Below, one piece after another: positions 1 to 11,500 of a DNA stretch of 64,000 bases. The translations under genes were made by a program, and so were the position numbers. The stretch spans positions 296,322 to 360,321 of the forward strand of contig NW_020170415.1 of assembly GCF_000524195.1 (NCBI RefSeq). The letters are read 5' to 3'. Each line of letters begins with the position of its first letter. Positions within the stretch are counted from its first letter, which is position 1. Source of the DNA: Echinococcus granulosus (lineage: Eukaryota > Platyhelminthes > Cestoda > Cyclophyllidea > Taeniidae). The notes beneath the pieces were generated by a model. It had not been told where the DNA came from, made no database searches, and saw only the letters and a list, made by a program, of their open reading frames with translations.

Positions 1-2342
1 TTGCACCAGGAACTATCGCCTACTTCTAAATTGTCCAGATGTGGGTTTTTAATAGATGCGATTGGAAGGCATAGACTTATGAGGAAGTTTAACGTTGAAA
101 ACACTTCAATGAGCAAGCAGGTAGCGCCCTGACGTTTAAGTCAATGAAGGTTGACAAGTCATCACTAACTCCTTACTTTGAAACAGTTTACGAAAGTGAG
201 ATTTTCACGCTTAATTCGGTGATCAAGAAACCATATTGCCCTCAAGAACCGAGTTTTCCATATACATCAAAATGTTTAACCAGTTCTATTGGTAACGTAT
301 CACTTAAGGCTATATCACAGTACTTTCATTTAGCAGCATGACCCCTGGGTCATGACAGTAGTCCTTTAGCTTATTCCTTATGTCGCCAATGCATATTTTA
401 CTAAAATTTACTTTTGCAGCAAGGATAGGAGTAATTTCGTTATAATGTGCGCCAAAGTCACTCCGATTAACGTAGCAACTCAAGACGCGAGAGGGACAGT
501 AAAATCAGTTAGCAATAATTATAGCTTGTTCAGCGATCCTCTATGAAACCTTTGATCGAAGCAGCTGGGCTATGTAAATACCTCAGCATTACAAAAGCCA
601 TTTGGGCAACATTTTGGGCAAATTCCATGAATTAATGACTTATCGAAAGCCAGACAAGTGAATTGTGCTTAACTGTTAAACTGTCAGAAAAAGCGATCAG
701 ACTCAACTGGAAAATTTCTTAGTTGGGCTTTTGTCATTAAGGCAGTCAATGACAAGACATTGACTCGGTGAACAAAGAAACGACAATGAAAACCAGTGAA
801 CTTGTCAGGTTGGACGGCATAGGCCACGAGGAGGTCAGCCTCAATGGGGATGGGTCGGCGACTGCCGAGAGTATCTGAGTCACCTGACCTGTCTGTCGAT
901 ACCAGCGTGCCTGAATCCAACATTGCGCCTCGACAGGCCTGAAGCAGTCAGTAAATCAGTAAGTAAGGCGTCGACTTGAGGAAAATGAATTATCACACTA
1001 GACACACCCGAGTCAGAAGAATGGAGGAGGTGGATTATGGAGAATGAGGATAATAAGCATTCCGCGGAACGCCCTAACAGGCTTTTGGAGACTACGTGCA
1101 GATACTTGGAGGATGCCAATCGTAGAAGAGTGTTTTTTGCCCTCTTAACTCCAAGAATCAGTCAGTGGTAGGAACAGAGTGGATAATCCACACTCTACCA
1201 TCTCTCAACTTTACAATGAATGCCTTCCTCAAAACCCAACAAAACGCGTTCCTTTGGACTTTACCAATTCCAGCATTACCCAGACCTCTTTTAAAGCAGC
1301 AAGGGACAGTAACCAGGAGCTTTAACACAGTCAATCCCACTCCCATCCGTTCTAAGTCACCCAATCTGCAACGAATCCGGTGTCCCTTTAAGAGTCAAGA
1401 CATAATTTTGTCTAAGTCAACAAAACGCCAATAGTGCAAAGCTCAATTTCGTCACGAGTCGATTCTGTGTAGTTTCACTGCGTACGACCGCTCCGTCGAG
1501 GTAGCTCTGTACAGCAGGATGTTAGGGGCCCTTTGTAAACGCTGCTGCAATCGGCACCACGAAGCCGATACGGAACTAGATCCCAGATGTAGCAATTCGA
1601 ATTCTACCTTTATACAATTCCCATGTCCATATCTTATGGAGTTTCTCGCAAGACTTGTGCGATTGTTATCGAGTGTTCCAGGGTGATGCATTGACGCTGA
1701 GGCTCAGCGATGGTGGGGTTTGGAGAACTGCGTGGCCTTCGATTGTGTTTCGTCTGGTATTTGTCACATCCCTTCGCCGGGTGTTATCCAGGTGCGTTAT
1801 AAACAGGATTTAGCATTTCACATCCCCAGAACGTGTAAGGTAATACCTAACCTTGCTTAGAACTGAAATCCCGAAATGTCTCACACGTCGCGTCATTTGT
1901 GCGTGACTTGGAGCTCACCCTTTGCGCTGCATCCATCGCCTGGTCATCTTCGGTTCCTGCTTAAGCGCATTCAGGGTTGTTCGTGGCCTCTGCTACACTT
2001 TTTGGAGCAAGCTTTTCCTCCATTCCTGACTAGTGCGAAATCTCACACCACCAAAAGTGGGTCGGTCGTCGCAGTTACAAGTCTCTGAAGTTCAGCAGCT
2101 GTGTTACAATTATGATGCAGAATATCACAATGTACACTACACTGTAAGATATTAAAAAAGTAACCCAAGAAAGGCAAGTTAGGTGAATTGCTGGCTATCA
2201 CGACTAATTTCCTTGGCCAATCCACAAAACCCCTTTTCAGGAGCTTAAAAAGCAGACATTGCTTAAAACAGTCATTATAAAAATACCATTAAAAAAGTGG
2301 TAACGAGAAAGACAAATGTGCGATACTGAGAGGAAATGGAAT
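1..2342. other. Left-end region without a recognised gene
   Basis: Short open frames occur on both strands, but none shows a recognisable domain, a coherent exon chain or convincing splice sites. The right part should contain the 3' UTR of the minus-strand zinc-finger gene that stops at 2343. I see nothing else I can support. Confidence 0.5.
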
Positions 2343-4861
2343 TCACTGGCGGAGGAGAGCGAGCACACTACTTTGGCTATCCGTTTCCCAGGATTCCTGG
2401 AGGTCGCGTAAAGGCACGCACCTCTGTCGTTTGGGTCTCGGTGTCCGAGCTCCATACTTTGTCTGAGAGGAGGTGGCCATCGGTGGCGGCGGAGCTAAAG
2501 CATGAGCGCGGCGAGACGGGTGGAGAGATGGGCGTTGAAAAACTCGCACAACCTCCGACCCAGACTCTCTTTCGTGCAGCCGCAGGTGTTGTTTTAGCTT
2601 TTGCTGTAAAGAAAAACGCGCAACGATAACGGAAGACAAATATAGTAATGCAATACCCTAAGTAGATAAAACTATTTTTAATCCGTAAAATGATAGGCAT
2701 CTGAATAAACAAAATACATTCACCAATACCCGATTTTAAAAAGCAGTTTGTCAAAGATTAACTGCGACAAACACATTATTTTCACCAATCATTCGTTCAA
2801 GCAATCCCCATCACATTCGGCAATCCCTCAAACTCTTCCAAGCACACACGAGACAGCTGTAAATTGCACATTTGCAAAAGGTTTTACCTTCGGAAGACAG
2901 CAAAACACCTAGCACAAGACACCTCTGTTCCTACCTTCCTTTACCACTCAAACAACCGCAGTTTCAACTTCTCACTGGACCACGTGATTTCGCACTGCCA
3001 AAAAAAGTTCACAATCACCACATGTCGAAATACCATCGACGAAGTACGGAAGCTGGGAACAGGTGAACGACGCTACATCTGGCTCTGCACTATTCTCTCT
3101 CAGCCTAACACAAGCACTAGTCCTCTCACCTCCCAGTTTTGGAGAGCGTGCTGTCACCCCTACTTGTTGTCTCGTGTGAAGATGCTTTTCTCGCACACCT
3201 TGCAGTTGCGCCTTACCAGATAAATGGACAAAACACAATCGTAATGACTGTTTGGTTTTCGTCGAGCGACTCGTAATAGACGGTCAGGTTTACAGTCCAA
3301 CACGCACACACAAACACAAGGTATGGATGGCCCCCATAAATTGAGGCATTGTCTCGAAGGTGTGGGTGGCACAGTGAGTGGATTGCCTGGGGACAAACTA
3401 TGATGCAATGCTCCTTCGCTCAGTTAACCGGGATCCAACCGTCAAACGGTTAAAATCCACCACTACTACGAACAGGCTCGGCGAAATGAGGAGAAAATCC
3501 AATCACGCAAGAAAAATAGCATTTAAACATCGATCACTGTGCAACATCACTGGATTAAAAGCAACTTCGCTGCTAGCTTTGAAACCTAGGGTTAGGTTGG
3601 CCGCATGCATGACAGCGAAAGCGGTAAAACGTGAGCGTTCAGACGTAAAATGTTCCTGAAATGCCTATTACTTCCAAAAACCTCTAATTCAAAGCATAGA
3701 GCTATTTTTTGTTTATCAATGAAAAGAGTAATAGAGGATACGATCTAGCTCACCTTGGTGGAAAGGATAGCAGGACAGGAGGAATACGTACAAGGAAAGC
3801 GTCGCAACTCACTGACGTGGACGGCGCGAATGTGCGCCATGAGGCCCCGCTTCGAAGTGTAGGCCACCGGATTCGGCATCACAGGCGAGCAGTGGGTGCA
3901 CACAAATATCCGCCTCTCCTCCACCGGTGCATGGCTCCACTCGTGCTCGAGCATGTGAGCACGGCGGGAGAAGCGACGATTGCAGATCTTGCAGATGAAC
4001 TCTAAGAATGATTGAGTGATTTACTACACAGAGTTTAAGGAGCGGGAGGAAATTGGATCAGCTCACTGTTATTGGGGTGGTGTTTCGCGATATGCCTTCG
4101 CAGTTCGTTAAAGTTCTCAAAGCGTTCGTTGAAATCGGGCGGAGGGTTGGAGGCAGAGGCGTCGGTGACATCGCAGATACCCCCAGAGGGCGCAGAACTC
4201 ATCCGCATGGTGTCACATATCTGGCACTTAACATCATGATGTCGTTTCTGGTGGCGTTCCAACTTTGAGTTTGTTGTAAATGCGGCATCGCACTTGATAC
4301 ATTTGAACCGACGATCGCTGTGAGGGAGAGAGAGTAGGGGTACGGGCAGTTAGTACAGACGAGAATGGTGAAACCTACCCATGGACGATAGAGATGTGGG
4401 CCCAGACAGATTTCTTTTTGTAAAATTGTCCAAGATTACATTTAGGACAGAAGTATTCGATACGATCAGATGACTTGTCCAGAAGACTTTTGCTTCTCCG
4501 AGGTGTGGTAGGAGTACCAGCGCACGTAGCGGCATGACGAGAAAGATGCTGTCGACGTATGTAACTTCGTCCACAAGGGCACTTAAAAGGACGCTAAAGT
4601 AAAAATTGAATAAGAGTTGCATTCTGGTATGAAATCTGCCACCAATTCCGCGGCCACTGCGAATGAAGGCAATAAGTTTCGGCAAATAATGAAGACTAAC
4701 CAAGAAATGAAAGGCCAATATAGTAACCAATGGCAAGATAGATGAAAACTCGGTAAAGGCCCACAAGTTACCTCTCCAGTATGTATACGTTGATGAATAG
4801 TTAATCGAGATGGGCGATTGAAAGACGCTCCACAAATATCACAGACATGCTTCATTGGCAT
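2343..4861 (-). CDS. TFIIIA-like C2H2 zinc-finger protein, five exons
   Basis: Exons in transcript order are 4861-4772, 4593-4379, 4317-4067, 4001-3754 and 2603-2343. All junctions are GT-AG, phases agree, and the sum is 354 codons plus stop, close to the usual 340-370 residues of transcription factor IIIA. TFIIIA binds the 5S rRNA gene internal promoter and 5S RNA in the nucleus. Visible resemblances are: finger 1 ending HTGE followed by RPFKC and a finger 2 ending HLSRH; a finger like TFIIIA finger 5 (RRFKCIKC, SKLERH); a short sixth finger with NELRRHIAKHH; a finger 7-like unit running into SHAPVEERR; and two more after it. The last finger is completed only by splicing 3754 to 2603, which gives C-x4-C-x12-H-x3-H. 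The tail is basic and proline-rich. The start ATG at 4861 follows an in-frame stop, so an upstream non-coding exon is possible. Another multi-C2H2 factor remains the alternative; the zinc-finger assignment itself is secure. Confidence 0.72.
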
Positions 4862-5344
4862 TCAATAAATGCAAAAAGACCGACTAATAAATACCAGGAA
4901 AAAAGTAACAGTGGGGATATAAAAAGACATCGGGTGATAAGTAGCTCCAACAACGGCCAATCAAAGCGTGGAAACCGATGCAATCAAACAAATTGACACA
5001 CGTGCTCAAAATAATCATTGGTGTATTATTTATTCCGATGGGCATCATCATCAAAGCCCATGATTTGCATTTTTAAAAAATAGAAAAGCGAAAGGTTCAC
5101 TCATCTACCTGCATATCCGAGGATAATAACATAGATGTATCATTAATCCACTAATATTGGATAATAGATGGTCCAGACACCAATGATGAAATTAACTTAC
5201 ACAAGCTATGGGGCCCCAAATAAAAAACATTTTCCCATTTTAATCGTCTCTTCGTATGAACAGGGCGTCCCTACAATTTGGAAAAGATAAAACGATAATG
5301 TATGGGGCAATTTGCCCGAAAACTTCTCCCCAGTGTGGATAATT

Positions 5345-5500
5345 GACTATGTTGTAGCGTCCCGAGACTCCCTGAAGACGAAAGAAGACAAAATACTCGG
5401 GCAGAATATATATATTCAGCACAATGAAGGTGTCTGGGGTATAGGCATAACCCAAACGGCCAGCCCACCCAGCGAGGTACAAGGGGGCTAATTCGAAATA
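5345..5500 (+). repeat. Family A repeat, short terminal-part copy
   Basis: The sequence beginning agcgtcccgagactccctga and continuing through an AATACTCGGGCAGAATAT-like stretch matches the first 150-180 bp of the longer family A copies at about 30020, 36465 and 39585. The internal part is absent, so this may be a solo terminal repeat or a truncated copy. Confidence 0.65.
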
Positions 5501-6610
5501 CAAAAGTGGCGCCTCACCAGAACCGAGGGATATACCACTATCGTATTACATGTCAGTAGCAAGAGTGCAGAATCTGAATGCAGGAAAAATGTGTTCTTAG
5601 TAGCACGTTTATACGGGGCGTTAAAGTGTCGATCCTGTAGTTTGCCACCCAAATAAGCTCTATTGCCTCAAAGCAACTTTCTAACGCTATCTAAACAATT
5701 AAGTTTTATGGTTAGATAAACCCGAACATTTAGTAGGCATGCGTTTTCGTGTGATTAATTGCATTAACTTTGCAAGATATTTTTTGCTCTAATGCTAATT
5801 ACTTCTAGAAAATATTAAACAATACTTTGATATCCTTTGCTGAGCTTGCGTATTTTGCGCAATAAGTCAACCCTGTATTAGACCGAAATTTATACAAATT
5901 GGTTTAGCTAAGTCAAGGTAACACGGGATACTTCGGAATTGCAAGATCGGTTGCATACCGGTTATGCGGTTGGTGCTGTGTACCACTGCGTTTACAACAG
6001 TAAGTAGCTTGCTTCTGTGGGCCTCTCTTTGTGTGTCATACATTCCGATCGTCAAGCCTTTTTTGTCTCCTTTTCAAAAGCTCAAAAATAGTTTCTGCTT
6101 GTTTTCATGATATTTTTTCGGACTCTGTATCATAATGTGTTGTTGGAGTTGTTGTCCGTTGCGCTAATCTTTTTTTAAATATTTTTTTATTTTCATTCAT
6201 TTAAGAATACGGCCTTGCTTTGTTTCTACATTTCTTTATCTTGGTCATGACATCAGGTGGTTACTTCAGTGTGCTACAATACATATGTTACTATATCCAT
6301 TCAGCTCATGTTTGCTCGCTGGATTTAATTTTTTAATTAGATAAAGTTTGTATTGCTTCAAAGGTCTGCAAGAGTAAGTAGTGTGGTGGATATTCGAATA
6401 CCTGTGTTTCCTACTTTATTTTGAGACACTTTATGTATCTTAGTTTTCTGCACCTCAGGATTCGCTCGTAGCCCTGTACAAGCTGTTTAGTGGGTAACAT
6501 TTCATACCCGTTTTAATACACTCCTAAATTTATACGGTTGCTTAATTTTGCGCATTTATAGTTATTCCGCACTTATCTTGATATCCTAATTTAATACTCC
6601 AGAGATCGTA

Positions 6611-6629
6611 TTTTTTCTAGTTTTCTTAG
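6611..6629 (+). promoter_or_regulatory. Candidate 3' splice acceptor just upstream of the MAGI start codon
   Basis: A pyrimidine-rich run (ttttttctagttttcttag) ends 7 nt before the ATG at 6637. It could be the acceptor of a 5' UTR intron or of spliced-leader trans-splicing, which is known in flatworms. Sequence alone cannot separate the two. Confidence 0.4.
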
Positions 6630-6636
6630 GTTATTT

Positions 6637-8540
6637 ATGGCAACGCCCATGATTTCGGCTCGTGTTCCCGACGAAAGTCAACTAAAGGCTATTTCGCACT
6701 TGGACAAAACTGCATCATGGGATTCCAACATCTACGAGGTGCTCCTCTCAGCAGCCTCCACCGAGAAATCAGTACCTTTCCCCATTGAAGGTGGTTCCGA
6801 CTCCGGCCTTTTTTGTACCGTCGGCAATACCATCAATCCAGCCCAACTGATCTACCACCCAATCATATCATCCTCTTCCACCTCCCCTAAAAGGACGCCT
6901 TCAATTCTCCGACCTGGGGATGTGATTCTCGAAATTGGAGAATACCAAATCTCGGGATTTACACGCCTGGACGCCATCAGACTTTGCAAGACTCTCTTCC
7001 ACGCCAACTCAAATGGAGAACGGCCTCGTATTCTCCTCAAGTTGATCTCCCCCTCTGCGATTCCTTCTGGAAGTGCACAACTCAACCGTTTCCTCTCAGC
7101 CCAATTTCACATTGGAACACCCGAGTTTCTTCTACAGGAGGTTACTCGAAACAACATTTATCAGCGTGTTGTTCCATGTAGGTACCTTTCGGAATATAGT
7201 AAAGTTAGCAGTTAGAATAATCTGGATTTATCACTGCCTTGAGCTGTCGCCCTCGTGCTGTTCTAATTTTAAGTGTTTTCTTCATCTGCGCTGGTTTTCT
7301 GATTTTGTAAGTGACCACATTTCTACTGAACACAGAAGTGGTTTTGCTCTTGCACTCCAGTGTTTTACTTTGCGCCAGTTTCCTGCAAGATCCGCTTGCT
7401 ACAAAAAATACTAATTTTGTTGAGAGCGGCTATCGTAATTTCTCTTCCCCTTCTGTGTCGGCTTTAAATTTTACTGTCAGACAAAACGGATGTTTGTTTT
7501 TGTGCCGGGCCAAACGGAAGTTTTGATTGCACGTTGCATAACGGTAGGAAACTTTGACGATTTAGTGTTGTAGGTATTACAAATAAATAGATTTTCCACT
7601 GAAGTGACCAACGGATTTATTCGTTTTAGGCACAACACGAGAACCGAGACCAGAGGAAAGGGACGGTGTGGACTATCAATTTCTTGGAGTTGAGCGTTTT
7701 TTGGCTCTGGAGAAGTCTGGTCAGCTACTTGAAAGTGGCATGTACAAAGGTACGAATTGGTCTTCAAATGTTCGTCTGATTGTTCGTATCGAGATAGCGT
7801 TAGCATGCTTCGTAGTTCCACTTAATCAAGATTTACTCTAAATTTAGTCGATTTCATAGTAATTTCCCAGAACCTCAACTGCTGGCTGCAAACCCTTAAG
7901 TGTGCAGCATCTTCCGAGCCGTCACAATCTCCTTTGATAAAACTTGTGCAGTGAAACTGAGTTCGGCTTTTCCACATCTCAGAGCCTTTTATTTCATCTT
8001 CTCGATGCCACGTTTAAACTCTCGAGTGGTTCTTGTTTAAAAAGCGATATAAGCTCCTTGCATGCCAGAACCTCCTGGTAGCTAAATAAATCATCTTTCG
8101 AAGAACTAGACAGGCTTTTACTTATTTACTATGGAGGATTTTCCACCTCGCGTGCTACGAATTTTCCCGCCACCACTCGATGAAAGCTGTTCCAGCCTTT
8201 TTTTGCTGTGTGACCGCACGATTTTCGTCTATTTAGTGAAAAACACTCAAATGCATTCTATTTTCTCTGAAAACACATTATTCAGGACATTAGTAATTAG
8301 TTTAGATGGCCTAGTCTTACGGTTTCTTAGTGAATGTCACGTCCGAATTCGATCTTAAGGTTTCGCGTGCTTTCGTAGAAGTGTGACTGTCTTTTCTGGC
8401 TCGTGTTGCCTCTAGGCAACCATTACGGCACTCCACGACCGGATGCAAATGCCACGGCGTTCCACGTAGAGACGAAGGCGAAGGACAGCGCTGGTGGCGA
8501 TCACTCCGCCGCTTCTCCCGAACTGACGCGTACAGCCGAG
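6637..8540 (+). CDS. MAGI: MAGI exons 1-3: PDZ0 and remnant guanylate-kinase region
   Basis: Exon 1 encodes a divergent PDZ0 with [17 protein letters not shown] in the place of the vertebrate GELLLEVQGVRVSG-type segment. It then carries [15 protein letters not shown] and [10 protein letters not shown], which align with the MAGI LRHFLNQRFQKGSP and DNLYRHAVPC block. Exon 2 supplies [20 protein letters not shown], and exon 3 GNHYGTPRP, the short catalytically incomplete GK region typical of MAGI. Junctions are phase 1 (7177/7630, rebuilding Cys), phase 1 (7749/8416, rebuilding Gly) and phase 0 (8540/9004). The first ATG after an in-frame stop was taken as start. Confidence 0.9.
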
Positions 8541-11500
8541 GTAAGCCCATCTGCCCACGACCTAGGTTACCTCTTTCCTTCCCTCTTTCATACCTTTCAC
8601 ATCGAATTTTAACATTCCTGTGAGCGCCTGACTATTCTTGGATTTAGATTTAAGTACGGTTTGGTTTATGCTTATTCCTCTACTCAACCTTTTAGAACTT
8701 GGGAGTTTCGTGGTATTACCACGTAGCCCTAAGTGTTGACTACAATTTTGGTAATTTTCAATGGTAATGCGAACAATAAGCTCCTACAATTTTTCTTAGG
8801 TGACGTGTCGTCTGAATTAAGAGTAGATTCCTCTATTTTTTGGTCATGGCAAATATGCGTTTCCCTCACTGATATTTTAAGCGCATATTTGCATGCAAAG
8901 AGGTGCTTACTATGGTTTAAATACACACCTAAACACCTATTTAGTTCGAGGTCAGAAATTTCCTTAATGCACAAGAGCTATAATATTCTCAATCAATTTG
9001 CAGGAGCCGCTACAACAACAACAGCAGCAGCAGCAGAGAGATCTGAGTTCAATAGCATTACCAAACGGCTGGGAGGTGATTGATCACCCAGAGTATGGTC
9101 TGTTCTACGTAGACCACATCCATCAGAAGACGCAGTACGAGCCCCCCACGGAGGCCGATTTCGAAGAGGCAGCACGTCTCCAGGCGGCGGGTAGTTCTGC
9201 CCCCTCTATCACTTCCACCGACAACATCAGCAGCAACGGTAGTAGCGGCAAAAACAACCATCAGAATCACCAAACTTCGTCCTCCGACACTTCTGACAAG
9301 TTTACCGATGATGCCACCCAGGTTCGGGGTCCCCTAGTGACCTCGGTCTTAGTGAAGGGATCGAAGGGCTTTGGTTTCACCATCATTGGAGGGTCTAGTC
9401 CTGGTCAACCCAGATTTCTACAAGTACGTGGATCTCCGACCTTCTGCCTTGCACTCCAATCATTCCTTTATCCTCCTAGTTGGTGCGACATTGGACAGCT
9501 CGCATTTTTATAGGTTAGTGGTGGACTGCGTTTTTTCCTGGAGGCGTAAATAGGCGTCGGACTTGGGAGGACTCAAAACATAGGCAACGTGGTCATCACT
9601 CTGTATTGTTTCGGGTGTCGACCTTAGCAGTTCTAGCTGTTGTACTTTTGAAATGATTAGAAGAATAGGAGGGAAAGTGCGGTGACGTAAAAAATTTACG
9701 GCTTAATGAGGATTTAGGTACCTGCCTTACCGATTCGTGTGCTTAATGATAGGCAGAACCTATTGAATACTTCTTCGAAGATTGAGACGATGTTTGGTAA
9801 GAGGACTAATTATTACCATTTTTTGCCTCAAAATATTTTATTAATTTCCATACGGGCCTCATCCCTTCCTTTTGATGCAACATAGTTGCCTGTGTACCAC
9901 CAACATCTTCAAACGTGGGAAGGCATGAGATCATCGTATTTAATTTGTTCGTCACCAAAAAGCATGCAAAACCTACTTTCTGCCCACCAACTGTTGTAGA
10001 AATACGCATAAAAATAGTGTGAATTTCATCCCTCTACCACAATCCTTTCCTGTTTTGCGTTTCATCGCTGTAGTTTTCGTATAATGGTCAACCAATCTGC
10101 TCTCATGTGGACAGTTGTGCAGTGAGACCAGAAGATACCAGGGGATTTACTTTTGCAAAGTTCTTCAGCTTCTCAATTTTGCCTGCATATTTCATTGTCC
10201 ATCTAAAGAATTGACCCTGAAGACATCCATAAAACGCGGAAACCTGGAAATAGATACCATCGTGCTTGTGTAGGATATCTAGAAAGCGTACCCAAGATTT
10301 GCCATAATTCTGAAGACTTTATGAGCCTCTGTAAGTTTAAAGAAACTGTATCAACATAAAAAGATCTGACAGACCAACAACACAAGCGATGGTATTCCAC
10401 TAAAGTGAAGGTTGAATTCTGCGAAGTTGAACAGACTCGTGGTGTAAGATAAAAGTATGATTCGACTGCACAGCCTCCTCTCGGTATCCTTATGCTCCGG
10501 TCCTCAAACAGTAGTCAGGTTGATCAAAATCACTCACAAGGCAGGCAAAAAGAAGACTTTCGAGTCTAACGGCATTGTATGGGTTGGACGAAGTGTAAGC
10601 ATAGGAGAGGTAAAAGAGTAGCTATTTGCCGGCATAGAAGACTGATTCATAGTTTTTTTGGTGCAGGTGAAGAACGTGATACCGGGTGGACCAGCAGCAC
10701 AGGAGGGGACTCTGTCAGTGGGTAACGTTCTTGTCTCCGCGAATGGCATCAATGTCCTCGGTTTCTCCCACGACCAGATTGTCACTCTCTTCCAGTCCAT
10801 CCCCATCGGTGGCACTGTCACTCTCACTGTCAGCCAGGGTTATTCTCNNNNNNNNNNNNNNNNNNNNNNNNNNNNNNNNNNNNNNNNNNNNNNNNNNNNN
10901 NNNNNNNNNNNNNNNNNNNNNNNNNNNNNNNNNNNNNNNNNNNNNNNTTGCCAACGCTGGAGCGAAGAAGTCGCAACATCAAGTAAGGAAATTTCTGCTT
11001 CCACTCCCTTCGTATTTATTCATAGGAGTGTTCAAGCCAAACCGAAATTTTTGATTTTCCCAGGCGGGAGTGAACGCATTTCAAGAGGTAGGAACTGCGT
11101 TTGCGTTTTCCACACGGCCTTCAGTGTTTAAATAATACCTGGAGAGCTTCGCCACAGAAAGAGCTGTCAGTACAATCTAACTATCTTAGGTCAGCTTGCC
11201 TGTCTTGGTACCCAACATGTGCTAACTTTACACATTTTTTAATGTCCTTGAATGATCGGAGTGTGTTTACTGTTCCCACAAAAGATTATCCTTTTATTAA
11301 ACTTCACAACGACAGGCATGGCGACGATTGGGCTTTCAAGTACAAATTTCACAGGAATGGTTGTTATATACGTACAGCTCCCTTGAGTGTTGGCACCATT
11401 CAAACGTCTTGCTAAAGATAAGGAGCTAAGATTCTCCCTACTGTAGTTGAATTCTTTTGTGAATAACTATTTGCTGGTTGGGTTTTGCGCTCTCCTCGTT

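Larger units (their letters stand above)
4862..6636. promoter_or_regulatory. Divergent intergenic region between zinc-finger gene and MAGI
   Basis: About 1.8 kb separates two head-to-head genes, so both promoters should lie here. The region is AT-rich and holds a short family A repeat at about 5345-5500. I cannot point to a specific TATA or initiator element. Confidence 0.4.

Noticed and set aside
2377..2754. Longest minus-strand frame over the last zinc-finger exon
   Set aside because: It is out of frame with the exon that completes the final C2H2 finger; the 2343-2603 frame fits phase and motif.
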